Part shown: positions 1 to 8,519 of the stretch, in pieces
Position numbering within the stretch: the first letter of the stretch is position 1
Layout: each line of letters begins with the position of its first letter
Assembly: GCA_035695045.1 (NCBI GenBank)
Contig: DASSEX010000040.1
Span: forward strand, 27,958-91,957
From: DASSKP01 sp035695045
Lineage (GTDB): Bacteria > Actinomycetota > Actinomycetes > JAFAQI01
DNA: 64,000 bases
Direction: 5' to 3'
The notes under the pieces: model-generated
What the model was told of the DNA's origin: nothing
Databases searched by the model: none
Seen by the model: the letters and a program-made list of their open reading frames with translations, nothing else
Made by a program: the position numbers and the translations under genes

Positions 1-844
1 GCACCGCCTGGCAGATGAACCCGATCGGCCCGACGCACGCCTGGCCCTGCGCGTGCCTCATGTTCGCGACCTTCGGGTACGCGAGCGTCGACTTGCCCGC
101 GGGTAGCCAGCCTTCCTTCGTCATTCCGTCGACGACGTACTGGAAGCGGGCCTGCGACGCGGCCTTGCTCGTGTCGGGGCTGTACAACGTCGGGTTGCTG
201 ATCAAGGACGCGAGCAGCGCGCCCTGCGAGGCGTTGAGGGCCGAGACGTCCTTACCGAAGTACGCCCGCGCGGCGGCTTCGATGCCGTAGGCGCCGCGAC
301 CGAAGTAGATGGTGTTGAGGTAGTCGTCGAGGATCTCGTCCTTCGACCGGGTGTTGCCGAGCTTCACCGCGATGAAGATCTCCTTGAACTTCCGGGTGAA
401 AGTGCGCTGCGACGTGAGATAGGCGTTCTTCACGTACTGCTGCGTGATCGTGGATCCGCCCTGCTGGATATCGCCACCGCGCAGGTCGACCCACATCGCG
501 CGGAGGATGCCGGTCGGTGAGATGCCCGGTTCGCTGTAGAAGTTGCGGTCCTCCGCCGCGAGGACGGCATGCCGCACCTGGAGCGGGACCTTGGACAGCG
601 GCACGTCGATGCGCGAGGTGTTGCCGAAGCGCGCCATGACGGTCTTGCCGTCTTTGTAGTAGATGGTCGTTGCCTGGGCGGTCGCGAAGCTGTTGGGGTT
701 GGGGATCGACGTCGACGCATAGGCGATGCCGATGAGCACCACCGCGAAGGCAAAGGCGGCGAGAACCCCCCACAACATCTGGCGGCCACTGGGCAGGAAT
801 GCACGCCAGCCGTCAGCGACGGCGGCGCGTGACGACGCGCTCAC
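1..844 (-). CDS. ponA: Class A penicillin-binding protein (PonA-like), 3' end cut by window
   Basis: Bifunctional peptidoglycan glycosyltransferase/transpeptidase of the cell envelope. Only the N-terminal 281 codons are present; the transpeptidase domain lies beyond position 1. The frame gives a short cytoplasmic head, one membrane anchor (about residues 24-42, LWGVLAAFAFAVVLIGIAYA) and then a GT51 domain with the catalytic-glutamate motif AAEDRNFYSEPG and the GGSTITQQ motif. I chose the GTG at 844 because AGGGGAG ends 9 nt before it; an in-frame ATG at 853 sits directly against that ribosome site. The gene lies downstream of DUF5318 on the same strand, as in mycobacteria, where the pair also neighbours padR-ino1. 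Confidence 0.93.
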   Translation of the reverse strand, partial: MSASSRAAVADGWRAFLPSGRQMLWGVLAAFAFAVVLIGIAYASTSIPNPNSFATAQATTIYYKDGKTVMARFGNTSRIDVPLSKVPLQVRHAVLAAEDRNFYSEPGISPTGILRAMWVDLRGGDIQQGGSTITQQYVKNAYLTSQRTFTRKFKEIFIAVKLGNTRSKDEILDDYLNTIYFGRGAYGIEAAARAYFGKDVSALNASQGALLASLISNPTLYSPDTSKAASQARFQYVVDGMTKEGWLPAGKSTLAYPKVANMRHAQGQACVGPIGFICQAV

Positions 845-912
845 GCAGGGCATCTCCCCTTTTGGATCCGGCTATCAAACCCGGCGGACCTGACGGATGC
901 CTTAACTGGTGG

Positions 913-1329
913 TCAGGATCGAGCGCGCCGTGGCGCGCGCTCCCCCGTGCCGAGCACGTACGAGGCTACGAGGTGGTTCCATCGGCACGACTCGCAGACC
1001 TCGACCACGTAGACGGCGAACTCCGGGAGCTCCCGGGACAACGCCAGCAGCTCGCGCGGTGTGCGCGCCCGACCGTTGGCGTCGCCGCGGAAGCAGTCAC
1101 CGAAGGTGTAGCTGACCCGCGCGAGGGTGTCGCGCTCGCACACGGGGCACGTCTCGCGGGCTCGCTCGCCGTGGTAGCGCGCCGCGCGCACCAGGTAGGT
1201 CTGCGCGTCGCAGATCTCGGCGGAGGTACGACGGCCGGCGGCGAGCTCGGTGAGCGTCGCTCGTCGGGCGAGGGAGTAGTCGACCATCGCGCGTGCGTCG
1301 AGGCTGGGGGACACCCGCCACGGCGACAT
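913..1329 (-). CDS. DUF5318 zinc-ribbon-like protein
   Basis: 138-residue cytoplasmic protein of unknown function, of the actinobacterial DUF5318 family that habitually sits beside ponA and padR-ino1. It has two Cys pairs, CPVC (mid-protein) and CESC near the C-terminus, about 50 residues apart, consistent with one bound zinc. An upstream ATG at 1383 is also in frame, but the family begins close to the VDYSLARRATL segment. The ATG at 1329 is 7 nt from a TACGCT -10 element, so I take it as a leaderless start. The last codons reach toward the ponA promoter region. Confidence 0.8.
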   Translation of the reverse strand: MSPWRVSPSLDARAMVDYSLARRATLTELAAGRRTSAEICDAQTYLVRAARYHGERARETCPVCERDTLARVSYTFGDCFRGDANGRARTPRELLALSRELPEFAVYVVEVCESCRWNHLVASYVLGTGERAPRRARS

Positions 1330-1336
1330 GGCGAAG

Positions 1337-1342
1337 AGCGTA
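1337..1342 (-). promoter_or_regulatory. -10 box (TACGCT) of leaderless DUF5318 mRNA
   Basis: TACGCT on the minus strand, 7 nt before the ATG at 1329. No ribosome-binding sequence fits between them, so transcription probably begins at or within a base or two of the start codon. Confidence 0.5.
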
Positions 1343-1396
1343 ACGCCGCCGCTCGTCGCCGGCTGTTCACCTTCGGGCAACACCCGCTTTGCCCGT

Positions 1397-1447
1397 TTGA
1401 CAGACCCGCGATAGCGTGCTCCGATGTATCAACTCGATACATCGGAG
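1397..1447 (+). promoter_or_regulatory. padR promoter and PadR operator palindrome
   Basis: A perfect TTGACA -35 element (1397-1402) is followed by a perfect 12-bp inverted repeat, arms 1419-1430 and 1436-1447 (core ATGTATC-AACTC-GATACAT), which covers the expected -10 position (TCCGAT, 1420-1425). PadR dimers bind ATGT/ACAT-type palindromes, so this is most likely the autoregulatory operator of the padR-ino1 unit. The palindrome is seen; its binding by this PadR is inferred. Confidence 0.75.
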
Positions 1448-1498
1448 TGATGCTCTCTGACAGCAGTGGAGCACTCTCCGTGACGGAGGGGACAACCG

Positions 1499-2077
1499 AT
1501 GAGCAAGCGGTCCGGCGTGCTGGAGCTCGCCGTTCTCGGCTTGCTCCACGAGTCTCCACTGCACGGCTATGAGCTGCGCAAGCGGGTCAACGCCCTGCTC
1601 GGTCCGCTGCGGGCGATCTCCTACGGGTCGCTCTACCCCTGTCTCAAGGAGATGCTCGCCGCCGGACTGCTGGCCGCGGACGACTCCGCGACCGATGCGG
1701 GTGCGGGCCGGCGCAGCCGGATCGTCTACAAGCTCACGGCGGAGGGCAAGGAGCGGCTGCAGGAGCAGCTCGCCGAAGGCGGCCCGTCGGCGTGGGAGGA
1801 CGAAAGCTTCGGGGTGCGCTTCGCGTTCTTCGCGCAGACCGACGCCGACGTCCGCTTGAAGATCCTCGAGGGGCGCCGCAGTCGGCTCGAGGAACGCCGC
1901 GAGAAGGTCACCGGCGCGCTCGGGCGCACCCGGGAGAAGCTCGACCGCTACACCCTTGAGCTGCAGCAGCACGGGCTCGAGTCCGTCGAACGCGAAGTGC
2001 GGTGGCTCAACGAGCTCATCGCGACCGAACGCAACGGTGTCGCGGCACGTCCGCGCCGGGCACCGAAGACCAGCTGA
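1499..2077 (+). CDS. PadR family transcriptional regulator
   Basis: 192-residue repressor. Residues 1-90 form the PadR winged helix (start MSKRSGVLELAVLGLLHE, then HGYELRKRV and the SYGSLYPCLKEM recognition region); the C-terminal part is a helical dimerisation segment rich in Glu/Arg (EERREKVTGALGRTREKL). GGAGGGG lies 8 nt before the ATG. It is followed after 39 nt by ino1 on the same strand, an association conserved in mycobacteria (Rv0047c-Rv0046c), so it probably controls inositol-phosphate synthesis. The palindrome just upstream suggests autorepression. Confidence 0.92.
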   Translation: MSKRSGVLELAVLGLLHESPLHGYELRKRVNALLGPLRAISYGSLYPCLKEMLAAGLLAADDSATDAGAGRRSRIVYKLTAEGKERLQEQLAEGGPSAWEDESFGVRFAFFAQTDADVRLKILEGRRSRLEERREKVTGALGRTREKLDRYTLELQQHGLESVEREVRWLNELIATERNGVAARPRRAPKTS

Positions 2078-2116
2078 GCAACACCCCCTGTTTCCACCAG
2101 CGAGGAGAACACCGCA

Positions 2117-3199
2117 ATGAGCTCGGTACGAGTAGCGATCGTCGGCGTCGGCAACTGTGCCGCGTCGCTCGTCCAGGGCGTCGAGTACTACAAGGACGCT
2201 GACCCCTCGGCTCGGGTGCCTGGGCTCATGCACGTCCAGCTCGGCGACTACCACGTGCGCGACATCGAGTTCGTCGCGGCGTTCGACGTCGACGGCAAGA
2301 AGGTCGGTCGCGACATCTCGGAGGCGATCTACGCCAGCGAGAACAACACCATCAAGATCTGTGACGTGGCCCCGACCGGCGTCACGGTTCAGCGCGGGCA
2401 CACGCTCGACGGCCTCGGCAAGTACTACCTCGCCACCATCGAGGAGTCCGACGAACAGCCGGTCGACGTCGTACAGGCTCTGAAGGACGCCCGGGCCGAC
2501 GTGCTGATCTGCTACCTGCCGGTCGGCTCGGAGGACGCGGCGAAGTTCTACGCGCAGTGCGCGATCGACGCCGGCGTCGGCTTCGTCAACTGCCTGCCGG
2601 TCTTCATCGCGGGCACCAAGGAGTGGGCGGACAAGTTCACCGCCGCTGGTGTGCCGATCGTCGGCGACGACATCAAGAGCCAGGTCGGCGCCACCATCAC
2701 GCACCGCGTGCTGGCGAGGCTGTTCGAGGACCGCGGCGTGATCCTCGACCGCACCTACCAGCTCAACGTCGGCGGCAACATGGACTTCATGAACATGCTT
2801 GAGCGCGAGCGGCTCGAGTCGAAGAAGGTCTCGAAGACGCAGGCCGTGACGTCGAACCTCAGCACCGGTCCGCTCGCGGGCAAGGTGCAGGACCGCAACG
2901 TGCACATCGGCCCGTCCGACTACGTCGCGTGGCTCGACGACCGCAAGTGGGCCTACGTCCGGCTCGAGGGCCGCGCGTTCGGTGACGTCCCGCTCAACAT
3001 GGAGTACAAGCTCGAGGTCTGGGACTCTCCCAACTCCGCCGGTGTCGTCATCGACGCTCTGCGCTGCTGCAAGATCGCGAAGGACCGTGGCATCGGTGGC
3101 CCGATCCTCCCGGCGTCGGCGTACTTCATGAAGTCCCCGCCGGTTCAGGTCGAGGACACGAAGGCTCGCGCTCAGCTCGAGGAGTTCATCTCCGGCTGA
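2117..3199 (+). CDS. ino1: Inositol-3-phosphate synthase
   Basis: Converts glucose 6-phosphate to 1L-myo-inositol 1-phosphate with NAD+, feeding phosphatidylinositol and mycothiol. 360 residues, the length of the actinobacterial short form. The N-terminus has the Rossmann motif VAIVGVGNCAASLVQG; the centre has the family sequences VGDDIKSQVGATITHR and LNVGGNMDFMNML. GGAGAACACCGCA precedes the ATG. The 39-nt gap after padR and shared strand indicate one transcript. Confidence 0.96.
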   Translation: MSSVRVAIVGVGNCAASLVQGVEYYKDADPSARVPGLMHVQLGDYHVRDIEFVAAFDVDGKKVGRDISEAIYASENNTIKICDVAPTGVTVQRGHTLDGLGKYYLATIEESDEQPVDVVQALKDARADVLICYLPVGSEDAAKFYAQCAIDAGVGFVNCLPVFIAGTKEWADKFTAAGVPIVGDDIKSQVGATITHRVLARLFEDRGVILDRTYQLNVGGNMDFMNMLERERLESKKVSKTQAVTSNLSTGPLAGKVQDRNVHIGPSDYVAWLDDRKWAYVRLEGRAFGDVPLNMEYKLEVWDSPNSAGVVIDALRCCKIAKDRGIGGPILPASAYFMKSPPVQVEDTKARAQLEEFISG

Positions 3200-3236
3200 G
3201 CCCAGCGACATGCCGTCGCCGCCCCGTCCACGGATC

Positions 3237-3242
3237 TAGATT
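3237..3242 (+). promoter_or_regulatory. -10 box (TAGATT) of leaderless MFS mRNA
   Basis: TAGATT followed by exactly 6 nt (CGGTCC) and then GTG at 3249; no ribosome-binding sequence is present. Confidence 0.65.
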
Positions 3243-3248
3243 CGGTCC

Positions 3249-4550
3249 GTGCGGCGGGGCGGTGGCGTTTCAGACCTGCTCCATCGCCGATGGTTCCGTT
3301 GGCTGTACGCGACGAGGCTCGTGTCGCAATGCGCTGACGGCATCTTCCAGTCGAGCCTCGCCGGCGCGGTCTTCTTCAACCCCGATCACCAGACCGATCC
3401 GAAGCAGGCCGCGGCGGGGTTCGTCGTGCTGCTGCTTCCGTACAGCCTCGTCGGCCCGTTCGCAGGCGTCTTTCTCGACCGTTGGAGCAGGCAACGCGTA
3501 CTGGTCGTCGCCAACCTGTGGCGATCGGTGTTCATCGCGACGGCGGCGATCGTGCTCGCGACAGAGGGCGCGCACGGGTTCGTCTTCTACCTGACCGCGC
3601 TGTGCGCGCTGTCGGTCAACCGCTTCTACCTGTCCGCACTCTCGGCGGCACTCCCCCATGTCGTCACTCGCGGACAGCTCGTGCTCGCCAACTCGATGAC
3701 GACGACCTCTGGCACCGCCATCACCGTCGCAGGCCTCGGCATCGGTCTGGGGCTCCGCCATCTGCTCGGAGCCGGTGACAACGCGAACGCGGTCATCGCC
3801 TCGATCTCGATCGCTGTCTACGTCGGGTCGTCAGTCGTGGCCGGGCGGATGCCACGACGCATGCTCGGACCCGAGGACGAACCGGCTCCGCTCGTGGACG
3901 CCCTTCGCGGCACAGTGATCGGTCTGCGCGCCGGCGCACGTCATGTGTGGGAGCGCCGTCGTGCGGCGCACGGGCTGCTCGCGATCGCCGCATCTCGGCT
4001 GCTGTTCGGTCTGTCCACGGTGGCAACGCTGCTGCTCTACCGCAACTACTTCCACGACGACGGGGTTCTTCGTGCCGGCCTCACCGGCCTCGGCCAGGTG
4101 TTCGCGATGTCGGCGATCGGTTACGTCACGGGGGCATTCGTCACGCCGCTGGTGACTGCGCGTTTCGGGAAGACGACGTGGATCGTGGCGACCTTCACGA
4201 TCGCGGGCGTCACTCAGATCGGCTTCGGTCTTCCGTTCGCCAAGGCGCCGCTGCTGGCCGGCGCGCTGGTGCTCGGCTTCACTGCGCAGTCCGCCAACAT
4301 CTGCGTCGACACACTCCTGCAGGAGGAGATCGCCGACGACTTCCGCGGTCGGGTTTTCTCCTTCTACGACATGGGCTTCAACCTGACGTTCGTCATCGCC
4401 GCTGTGCTCGCCGCGTTCACACTGCCGTTGAGCGGCAAGTCCTACGCCGTGCTGTTGGCCATCGGAGTTGGATATCTCGTCATCGCCGGGCTCTACGCAC
4501 GCAGCGAGCGCGGCAGCGGCGAGGTCAGGGCAGCGGAAGCGGCGACGTGA
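3249..4550 (+). CDS. MFS permease, function unknown
   Basis: 433-residue inner-membrane protein with about 12 hydrophobic segments. The loop after segment 2 reads GVFLDRWSRQRVLV, the usual MFS signature (DRWSRRR type), and a second related loop LQEEIADDFRGRVFS lies in the C-terminal half, resembling the MFS_3 group that includes exporters and transporters of unknown substrate. No substrate can be given. Start GTG 3249 is supported by the leaderless -10. Its final 26 bp overlap the 3' end of the convergent FecR-like gene. Confidence 0.85.
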   Translation: MRRGGGVSDLLHRRWFRWLYATRLVSQCADGIFQSSLAGAVFFNPDHQTDPKQAAAGFVVLLLPYSLVGPFAGVFLDRWSRQRVLVVANLWRSVFIATAAIVLATEGAHGFVFYLTALCALSVNRFYLSALSAALPHVVTRGQLVLANSMTTTSGTAITVAGLGIGLGLRHLLGAGDNANAVIASISIAVYVGSSVVAGRMPRRMLGPEDEPAPLVDALRGTVIGLRAGARHVWERRRAAHGLLAIAASRLLFGLSTVATLLLYRNYFHDDGVLRAGLTGLGQVFAMSAIGYVTGAFVTPLVTARFGKTTWIVATFTIAGVTQIGFGLPFAKAPLLAGALVLGFTAQSANICVDTLLQEEIADDFRGRVFSFYDMGFNLTFVIAAVLAAFTLPLSGKSYAVLLAIGVGYLVIAGLYARSERGSGEVRAAEAAT

Positions 4551-5745
4551 GGCCGGTCGGGAGCAGACCGGTCGGTGACGACGTGGGCGTGGGCACCAAC
4601 GTCAGCACCTGACCAACGGTCTGGGTCACGGTGTCGAGTGGCTGCTGGGTGCCGCTCGGACTGGGCGTCGGGCTCGGTGTGCTGCCACCGCCGCCGCTGC
4701 CACCTGAGCCACCGTTGCTCTGGTTGTTCGTCGACGACCCGGTCCCGTTGCCCGCAGCACCCGCGGACGCTCGAGCGATCGCCGCGAGCACCTGCTGGGC
4801 GTCGCCGATGGAGCCGGGCTTCTGCGTGCGCTCGAGGACCGCGAGCTCGTCCACGACCCGGGACGCGTCGACGCCGAGCAGGTGCGCCACGACGGCCCAG
4901 GAGCCGCCGGCCCGGCGCAGGTCGACAGCGCTTCGGTAACGCTGCCTCGCCTGCGCAGCCGGACCGGCCGCCGCGATGACCACCGGGAGAACCCGTTCGC
5001 TGCGGCCGACGCCGGAGGGTGTCCGCGCCAACGGCGCGTGCCAGGCGGCGGTGACGACGGTCGCAGTGGAGGACCCGGTCCCGTCGATCCCGCGCGCCAG
5101 ACCGTTGAGAGCCTCGTCGTCGTGCACCAGAGCGGGAACGGCGTGCGCCTCGCCGTCGTCATCGGTCAGGCGCAGCGGAGTCGTGGCGTCCGGAAGTGCG
5201 TCGCCGCCGATGACGACCTGCTTCAACGGGGAGACGGCCAGCGAGCGGCCGGTGTCGCTGACGACATGGGATGTGCCGGCGAGCGCGCCGAGTCGCACAG
5301 TCACCGAACGCTCGGCACGCAACGCAGTGCCCGACGGAACGCTGACCTCGAGACCCGCCAGCTCGAGGTCGAGACCCGACCCGTGTTGCGCGTCGACGAC
5401 CAGCGCGCCGTGTCGAAGCTGCTGGTTCTGGCCGTCCTTGACCTGCAGTGACGCGTCGGAACCCAGGAAGACATGGCGCTCGCGGGTGACCAGCTCAGCC
5501 CGGCCCCCCGGACCCGTCCGAACGAGATCGCCCGGACGCAGCCGCAAGCCCGAGACCGCGGCGGCGGTCGAGCCGTCGGTGTGCACGACGGTGGCCGACA
5601 CGACGCCGGTGAGGACGGTGGTGGCCGAGGCCAGCGAGCTCGAGCACCCCGTCACCGTCGTGGCGACGACCAGCGCTCCGGCGGCGAGCGCAGTCAACGC
5701 CCGACCGGGATGCGCGGTTTGTCCCATGTGTCGATGGTCGGGCAT
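4525..5745 (-). CDS. FecR-domain lipoprotein
   Basis: 406-residue predicted secreted lipoprotein: signal peptide with lipobox VTGC (Cys34 from the ATG at 5745; a second ATG at 5727 would also work). Residues about 60-160 resemble FecR (LRPGDLVRTGPGGRAELVT, then FLGSDASLQV and PSGTALRAE), a fold found in envelope proteins and sigma regulators. A middle helical part (about 260-325) is followed by a low-complexity Gly/Ser/Pro/Thr tail. The gene starts 31 nt after the CCA-adding enzyme on the same strand. Function unknown; no sigma factor is adjacent. Confidence 0.75.
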   Translation of the reverse strand: MPDHRHMGQTAHPGRALTALAAGALVVATTVTGCSSSLASATTVLTGVVSATVVHTDGSTAAAVSGLRLRPGDLVRTGPGGRAELVTRERHVFLGSDASLQVKDGQNQQLRHGALVVDAQHGSGLDLELAGLEVSVPSGTALRAERSVTVRLGALAGTSHVVSDTGRSLAVSPLKQVVIGGDALPDATTPLRLTDDDGEAHAVPALVHDDEALNGLARGIDGTGSSTATVVTAAWHAPLARTPSGVGRSERVLPVVIAAAGPAAQARQRYRSAVDLRRAGGSWAVVAHLLGVDASRVVDELAVLERTQKPGSIGDAQQVLAAIARASAGAAGNGTGSSTNNQSNGGSGGSGGGGSTPSPTPSPSGTQQPLDTVTQTVGQVLTLVPTPTSSPTGLLPTGLTSPLPLP

Positions 5746-5776
5746 GGCTTGCCCCCATCACCATGGCCCGTTGTGA

Positions 5777-7279
5777 CTATTCGGGACTAGTGCGCTGTGG
5801 GTCGGGCGCGGAGATTCCCTGCTCGACGGCCCACCGGTGCAGCTCGTCGACGGCGCGCTCACGGCCGAGCGGACCGTGCTCCAGCCGCAGCTCCAGAAGG
5901 TGCCGGTAGGCCTGCCCGATGACCGGACCCGGTCCCACGCCCAGCTCCGTCATGATCTCGTTGCCGTCGAGATCGGGGCGGATCCGCTCGAGGTCCTCCT
6001 GCTCCTCGAGTGCGGCGATCCGGGCCTCGAGCGAGTCGTACGCCGTCGACAGCGCCTTCGCCTTCGCGGCGTTGCGAGTCGTGCAGTCGGACCGCGTCAG
6101 CTTGTGGAGCCGGTCCAGCAGCGGACCGGCGTCGCGCACGTAGCGGCGGACGGCGGAGTCCGTCCACTCCCCGTCGGCGTAACCGTGGAAGCGCAGGTGC
6201 AGCTCGACGAGCCGGGACACGTCCTCGACGACCTCTCGCGGGAAGCGCAGCTCCTGCAGTCGCTGCTTCGTCATCGCAGCACCCACGACCTCGTGGTGGT
6301 GGAAGGACACCTTTCCGCGCGGACCGACCGACTTCGTCTTCGGCTTTCCGATGTCGTGCAGAACCGCGGCAAGCCGCAGGACGAGGTCGGGACCGGAGTC
6401 CTCGAGGGCGATCGCCTGCTCGAGCACCGTCAGCGTGTGTGCGTAGACGTCCTTGTGCCGACCGTGCTCGTCCACGGTCTCCTTGAGCTTGGCGAGCTCC
6501 GGGAGGCAGAACTCGGCGAGGCCGGTGTCGACGAGCAGCTGCAGGCCCGCACGCGGATCCGCGCCGAGCAACAGCTTGGCCAGCTCGTCGCGCATCCGTT
6601 CAGCGCTGATGATCGCGAGCCGCGGTGCCATCGAGGTGATCGCGGCAACCGCATCCGGTGCGACGTCGAACTGCAGCTGCGCGGCGAACCGCGCGGCGCG
6701 CAGCATCCGGAGCGGGTCGTCAGCGAAGGACTGCTCGGGCGCGACCGGAGTGCGCAGCAGGCGGCGGGCAAGGTCGCCGAGACCACCGAAGGGATCGACC
6801 ACCGGCCGGGCGGCGTCCAGCGGCAGCGGCACCGCCATCGCGTTCACCGTGAAGTCGCGACGGGAGAGGTCGCCATCGATGGAGTCGCCGTACTCGACCA
6901 CCGGCTTGCGGCTGTCGGCGTCGTACTGCTCACTGCGGAAGGTTGTGATCTCGCAACGGTGCTCGCCGTTCGACGTGACCTGTACGCCGATGGTCCCGAA
7001 GTCCATCCCTGTCGTCCAGGTCGGCCCGAGGCCGCGCACCAGTCGCAGCGTCGTCTCCGGCGGCGCATCCGTCGTGAAGTCGAGATCCTCGTTGAGGCCA
7101 CCCAGCAACGCGTCGCGCACCGACCCGCCGACGAGGAACAGCTGGTGACCGGCGGCCCGGAAGCGCTCGGCCAACGGGTCCAGGACACCCGACACGCGAA
7201 GCAGCTCGCGCACCGCCCGGCGCGCCGCCTCCGGAACGGTCAAAGCGGCGCCGCGGCGGGACGGTCGGTCGGCGGGCAC
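5777..7279 (-). CDS. cca: CCA tRNA nucleotidyltransferase
   Basis: Adds or repairs the 3' CCA of tRNAs; needed here because the tRNA-Ile and tRNA-Ala genes in this window do not encode CCA. 500 residues. The nucleotidyltransferase head shows LVGGSVRDALLG and DLDFTTDA (the two metal-binding Asp), the RRDFTVNAMA motif, the DDPLRMLRAARFA motif, then an HD domain with AAVLHDIGKP. Mycobacterial orthologues are called PcnA. I chose GTG 7279; a much longer in-frame extension upstream has no conserved content. A minus-strand TAGGCT (7288-7293) lies 8 nt before the GTG, so the mRNA may be nearly leaderless. Confidence 0.93.
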   Translation of the reverse strand: MPADRPSRRGAALTVPEAARRAVRELLRVSGVLDPLAERFRAAGHQLFLVGGSVRDALLGGLNEDLDFTTDAPPETTLRLVRGLGPTWTTGMDFGTIGVQVTSNGEHRCEITTFRSEQYDADSRKPVVEYGDSIDGDLSRRDFTVNAMAVPLPLDAARPVVDPFGGLGDLARRLLRTPVAPEQSFADDPLRMLRAARFAAQLQFDVAPDAVAAITSMAPRLAIISAERMRDELAKLLLGADPRAGLQLLVDTGLAEFCLPELAKLKETVDEHGRHKDVYAHTLTVLEQAIALEDSGPDLVLRLAAVLHDIGKPKTKSVGPRGKVSFHHHEVVGAAMTKQRLQELRFPREVVEDVSRLVELHLRFHGYADGEWTDSAVRRYVRDAGPLLDRLHKLTRSDCTTRNAAKAKALSTAYDSLEARIAALEEQEDLERIRPDLDGNEIMTELGVGPGPVIGQAYRHLLELRLEHGPLGRERAVDELHRWAVEQGISAPDPQRTSPE

Positions 7280-7435
7280 GGGGTCACAGCCTACGGATCG
7301 CGGTGCGAGGGCGTACGCGTCGACGGCAAGGGAAATGCGCCCGTTCGGCTCTAGCGGCGCTGGTCCAACGGGCCTACTCTTCTCGTTCCCAGGACGCTGC
7401 TTCGTTTTCCCCTCACCTCGACGAAGGGCGGCAGG

Positions 7436-7981
7436 ATGAAGGACGCGCTGGACGTCCATCGCGCCTTGCTGGCGCGCGAAGTTCCTCACGAGGTCATCCG
7501 CCTGCCCCGGCTGATCCTGTCGGCGGACGAGATTCCCGACGCGCTCGATCTTCCGGCTGAGCGCTGCGTCGCGGTGCGCATCTACCACGCCGATGACACG
7601 ACGGCAGCGGTCGTCGTCCAGGCCGGCGAGACGCCACATCCGGGGGCCGTGCTCGCCGCCCTGGGTGCGCGGACACTGCGCCTCGCCCGCCCGGACGAGG
7701 TCAACCGGCTGACCGACTTCGCGGCGCCGCTCGTCAGTCCCGTGTTGCTGCCCGACTCGGTCCGGGTCCTCGCCGACGCCTGTGTCGGCCATGTCGACGT
7801 CGTCTACGCGCCGACCGGTGACAGCGGCACCGTCCTCGGGATCTCCTCGCGGTGGTTGCTGACCGCGAGCCGCGCCTCGGTGGCCGAACTCTGCCTGCCG
7901 GACGCGGCCACGGCCGACCTGGCGAGCGACATGGAGGTCGACGTCCGCCAGCTCGCCCAGCGACTGCGCGACTGGCGCTGA
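7436..7981 (+). CDS. YbaK/EbsC-type aminoacyl-tRNA deacylase
   Basis: 181-residue cytoplasmic protein with the YbaK/aminoacyl-tRNA synthetase-associated fold (DALDVHRALLAREVPHEVIRL, AVRIYHADDTTAAVVVQAG, LARPDEVNRLTDF, GDSGTVLGISS). Family members hydrolyse mischarged tRNA such as Cys- or Ala-tRNAPro; which substrate applies here cannot be read from sequence. Start ATG 7436 follows GGCGGCAGG. Divergent from the CCA-adding enzyme. Confidence 0.82.
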   Translation: MKDALDVHRALLAREVPHEVIRLPRLILSADEIPDALDLPAERCVAVRIYHADDTTAAVVVQAGETPHPGAVLAALGARTLRLARPDEVNRLTDFAAPLVSPVLLPDSVRVLADACVGHVDVVYAPTGDSGTVLGISSRWLLTASRASVAELCLPDAATADLASDMEVDVRQLAQRLRDWR

Positions 7982-8042
7982 CTTCTCGCGCCCTCCCGCC
8001 CTACGACGTCCTGTCGCACCCGGCGGCGGCCGACGGCGACAT

Positions 8043-8048
8043 TACGAT
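8043..8048 (+). promoter_or_regulatory. -10 box (TACGAT) of leaderless Nudix mRNA
   Basis: TACGAT, then exactly 6 nt (CGAACG), then GTG at 8055. It would also drive the DUF6049 and murJ genes that follow without gaps. Confidence 0.65.
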
Positions 8049-8054
8049 CGAACG

Positions 8055-8519
8055 GTGCCCTCCACCTCGTCCCGTCGCCGCCTGCGCCGGGTCGAGGAGA
8101 CCTCGGCCGGCGGCCTCGTCGTCGAGCGTCGGAACGGCGGCGAGCCCCACGCGGCACTGATCGGACGCACCGACCGGCGGGGCCGGTTGCTCTGGTCGCT
8201 CCCCAAGGGCCACGTCGAAGCCGGCGAGACGCCCGAGGACACAGCGGTCCGCGAAGTCGCCGAAGAGACGGGGATCACCGGACGCGTCGTCGCGCCGTTG
8301 GGCACGATCGACTTCTGGTTCGTCGCCGACGGCCGCCGCATCCACAAGACCGTCCACCACTTCCTCCTTCTCGCCCAGGGCGGTGAGCTCTCCGATGAGG
8401 ACGTCGAGGTGGAGAAGGTCGAGTGGGTTCCCCTCGACGAGCTGCCCGCGCGGCTCGCCTACGCGGACGAGAGGCGTCTCGTCGAGCAGGTGCCGCAGCT
8501 GCTGGCGGACACCGCATGA
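8055..8519 (+). CDS. Nudix hydrolase (MutT4-like position)
   Basis: 154 residues with a complete Nudix box (GHVEAGETPEDTAVREVAEE, then TGI), the Mg2+-binding motif for hydrolysing nucleoside diphosphates linked to X. Its place between the CCA enzyme and the DUF6049-murJ pair corresponds to mycobacterial mutT4. First gene of a run whose members overlap (ATGA with DUF6049, GTGA with murJ). Confidence 0.92.
   Translation: MPSTSSRRRLRRVEETSAGGLVVERRNGGEPHAALIGRTDRRGRLLWSLPKGHVEAGETPEDTAVREVAEETGITGRVVAPLGTIDFWFVADGRRIHKTVHHFLLLAQGGELSDEDVEVEKVEWVPLDELPARLAYADERRLVEQVPQLLADTA

Noticed and set aside
252..773. A minus-strand 173-codon frame in the first kilobase
   Set aside because: Out of register with the penicillin-binding protein, whose motifs (GGSTITQQ, EDRNF) appear in another frame of the same strand.
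889..916. CCTGAC ... GTCAGG inverted repeat between DUF5318 and ponA
   Set aside because: Only 6-bp arms with a 16-nt loop that overlap the DUF5318 stop; too weak to call a terminator.
1367..3211. A 614-codon minus-strand frame across padR and ino1
   Set aside because: Antisense shadow; covers the PadR operator and two well-supported genes.
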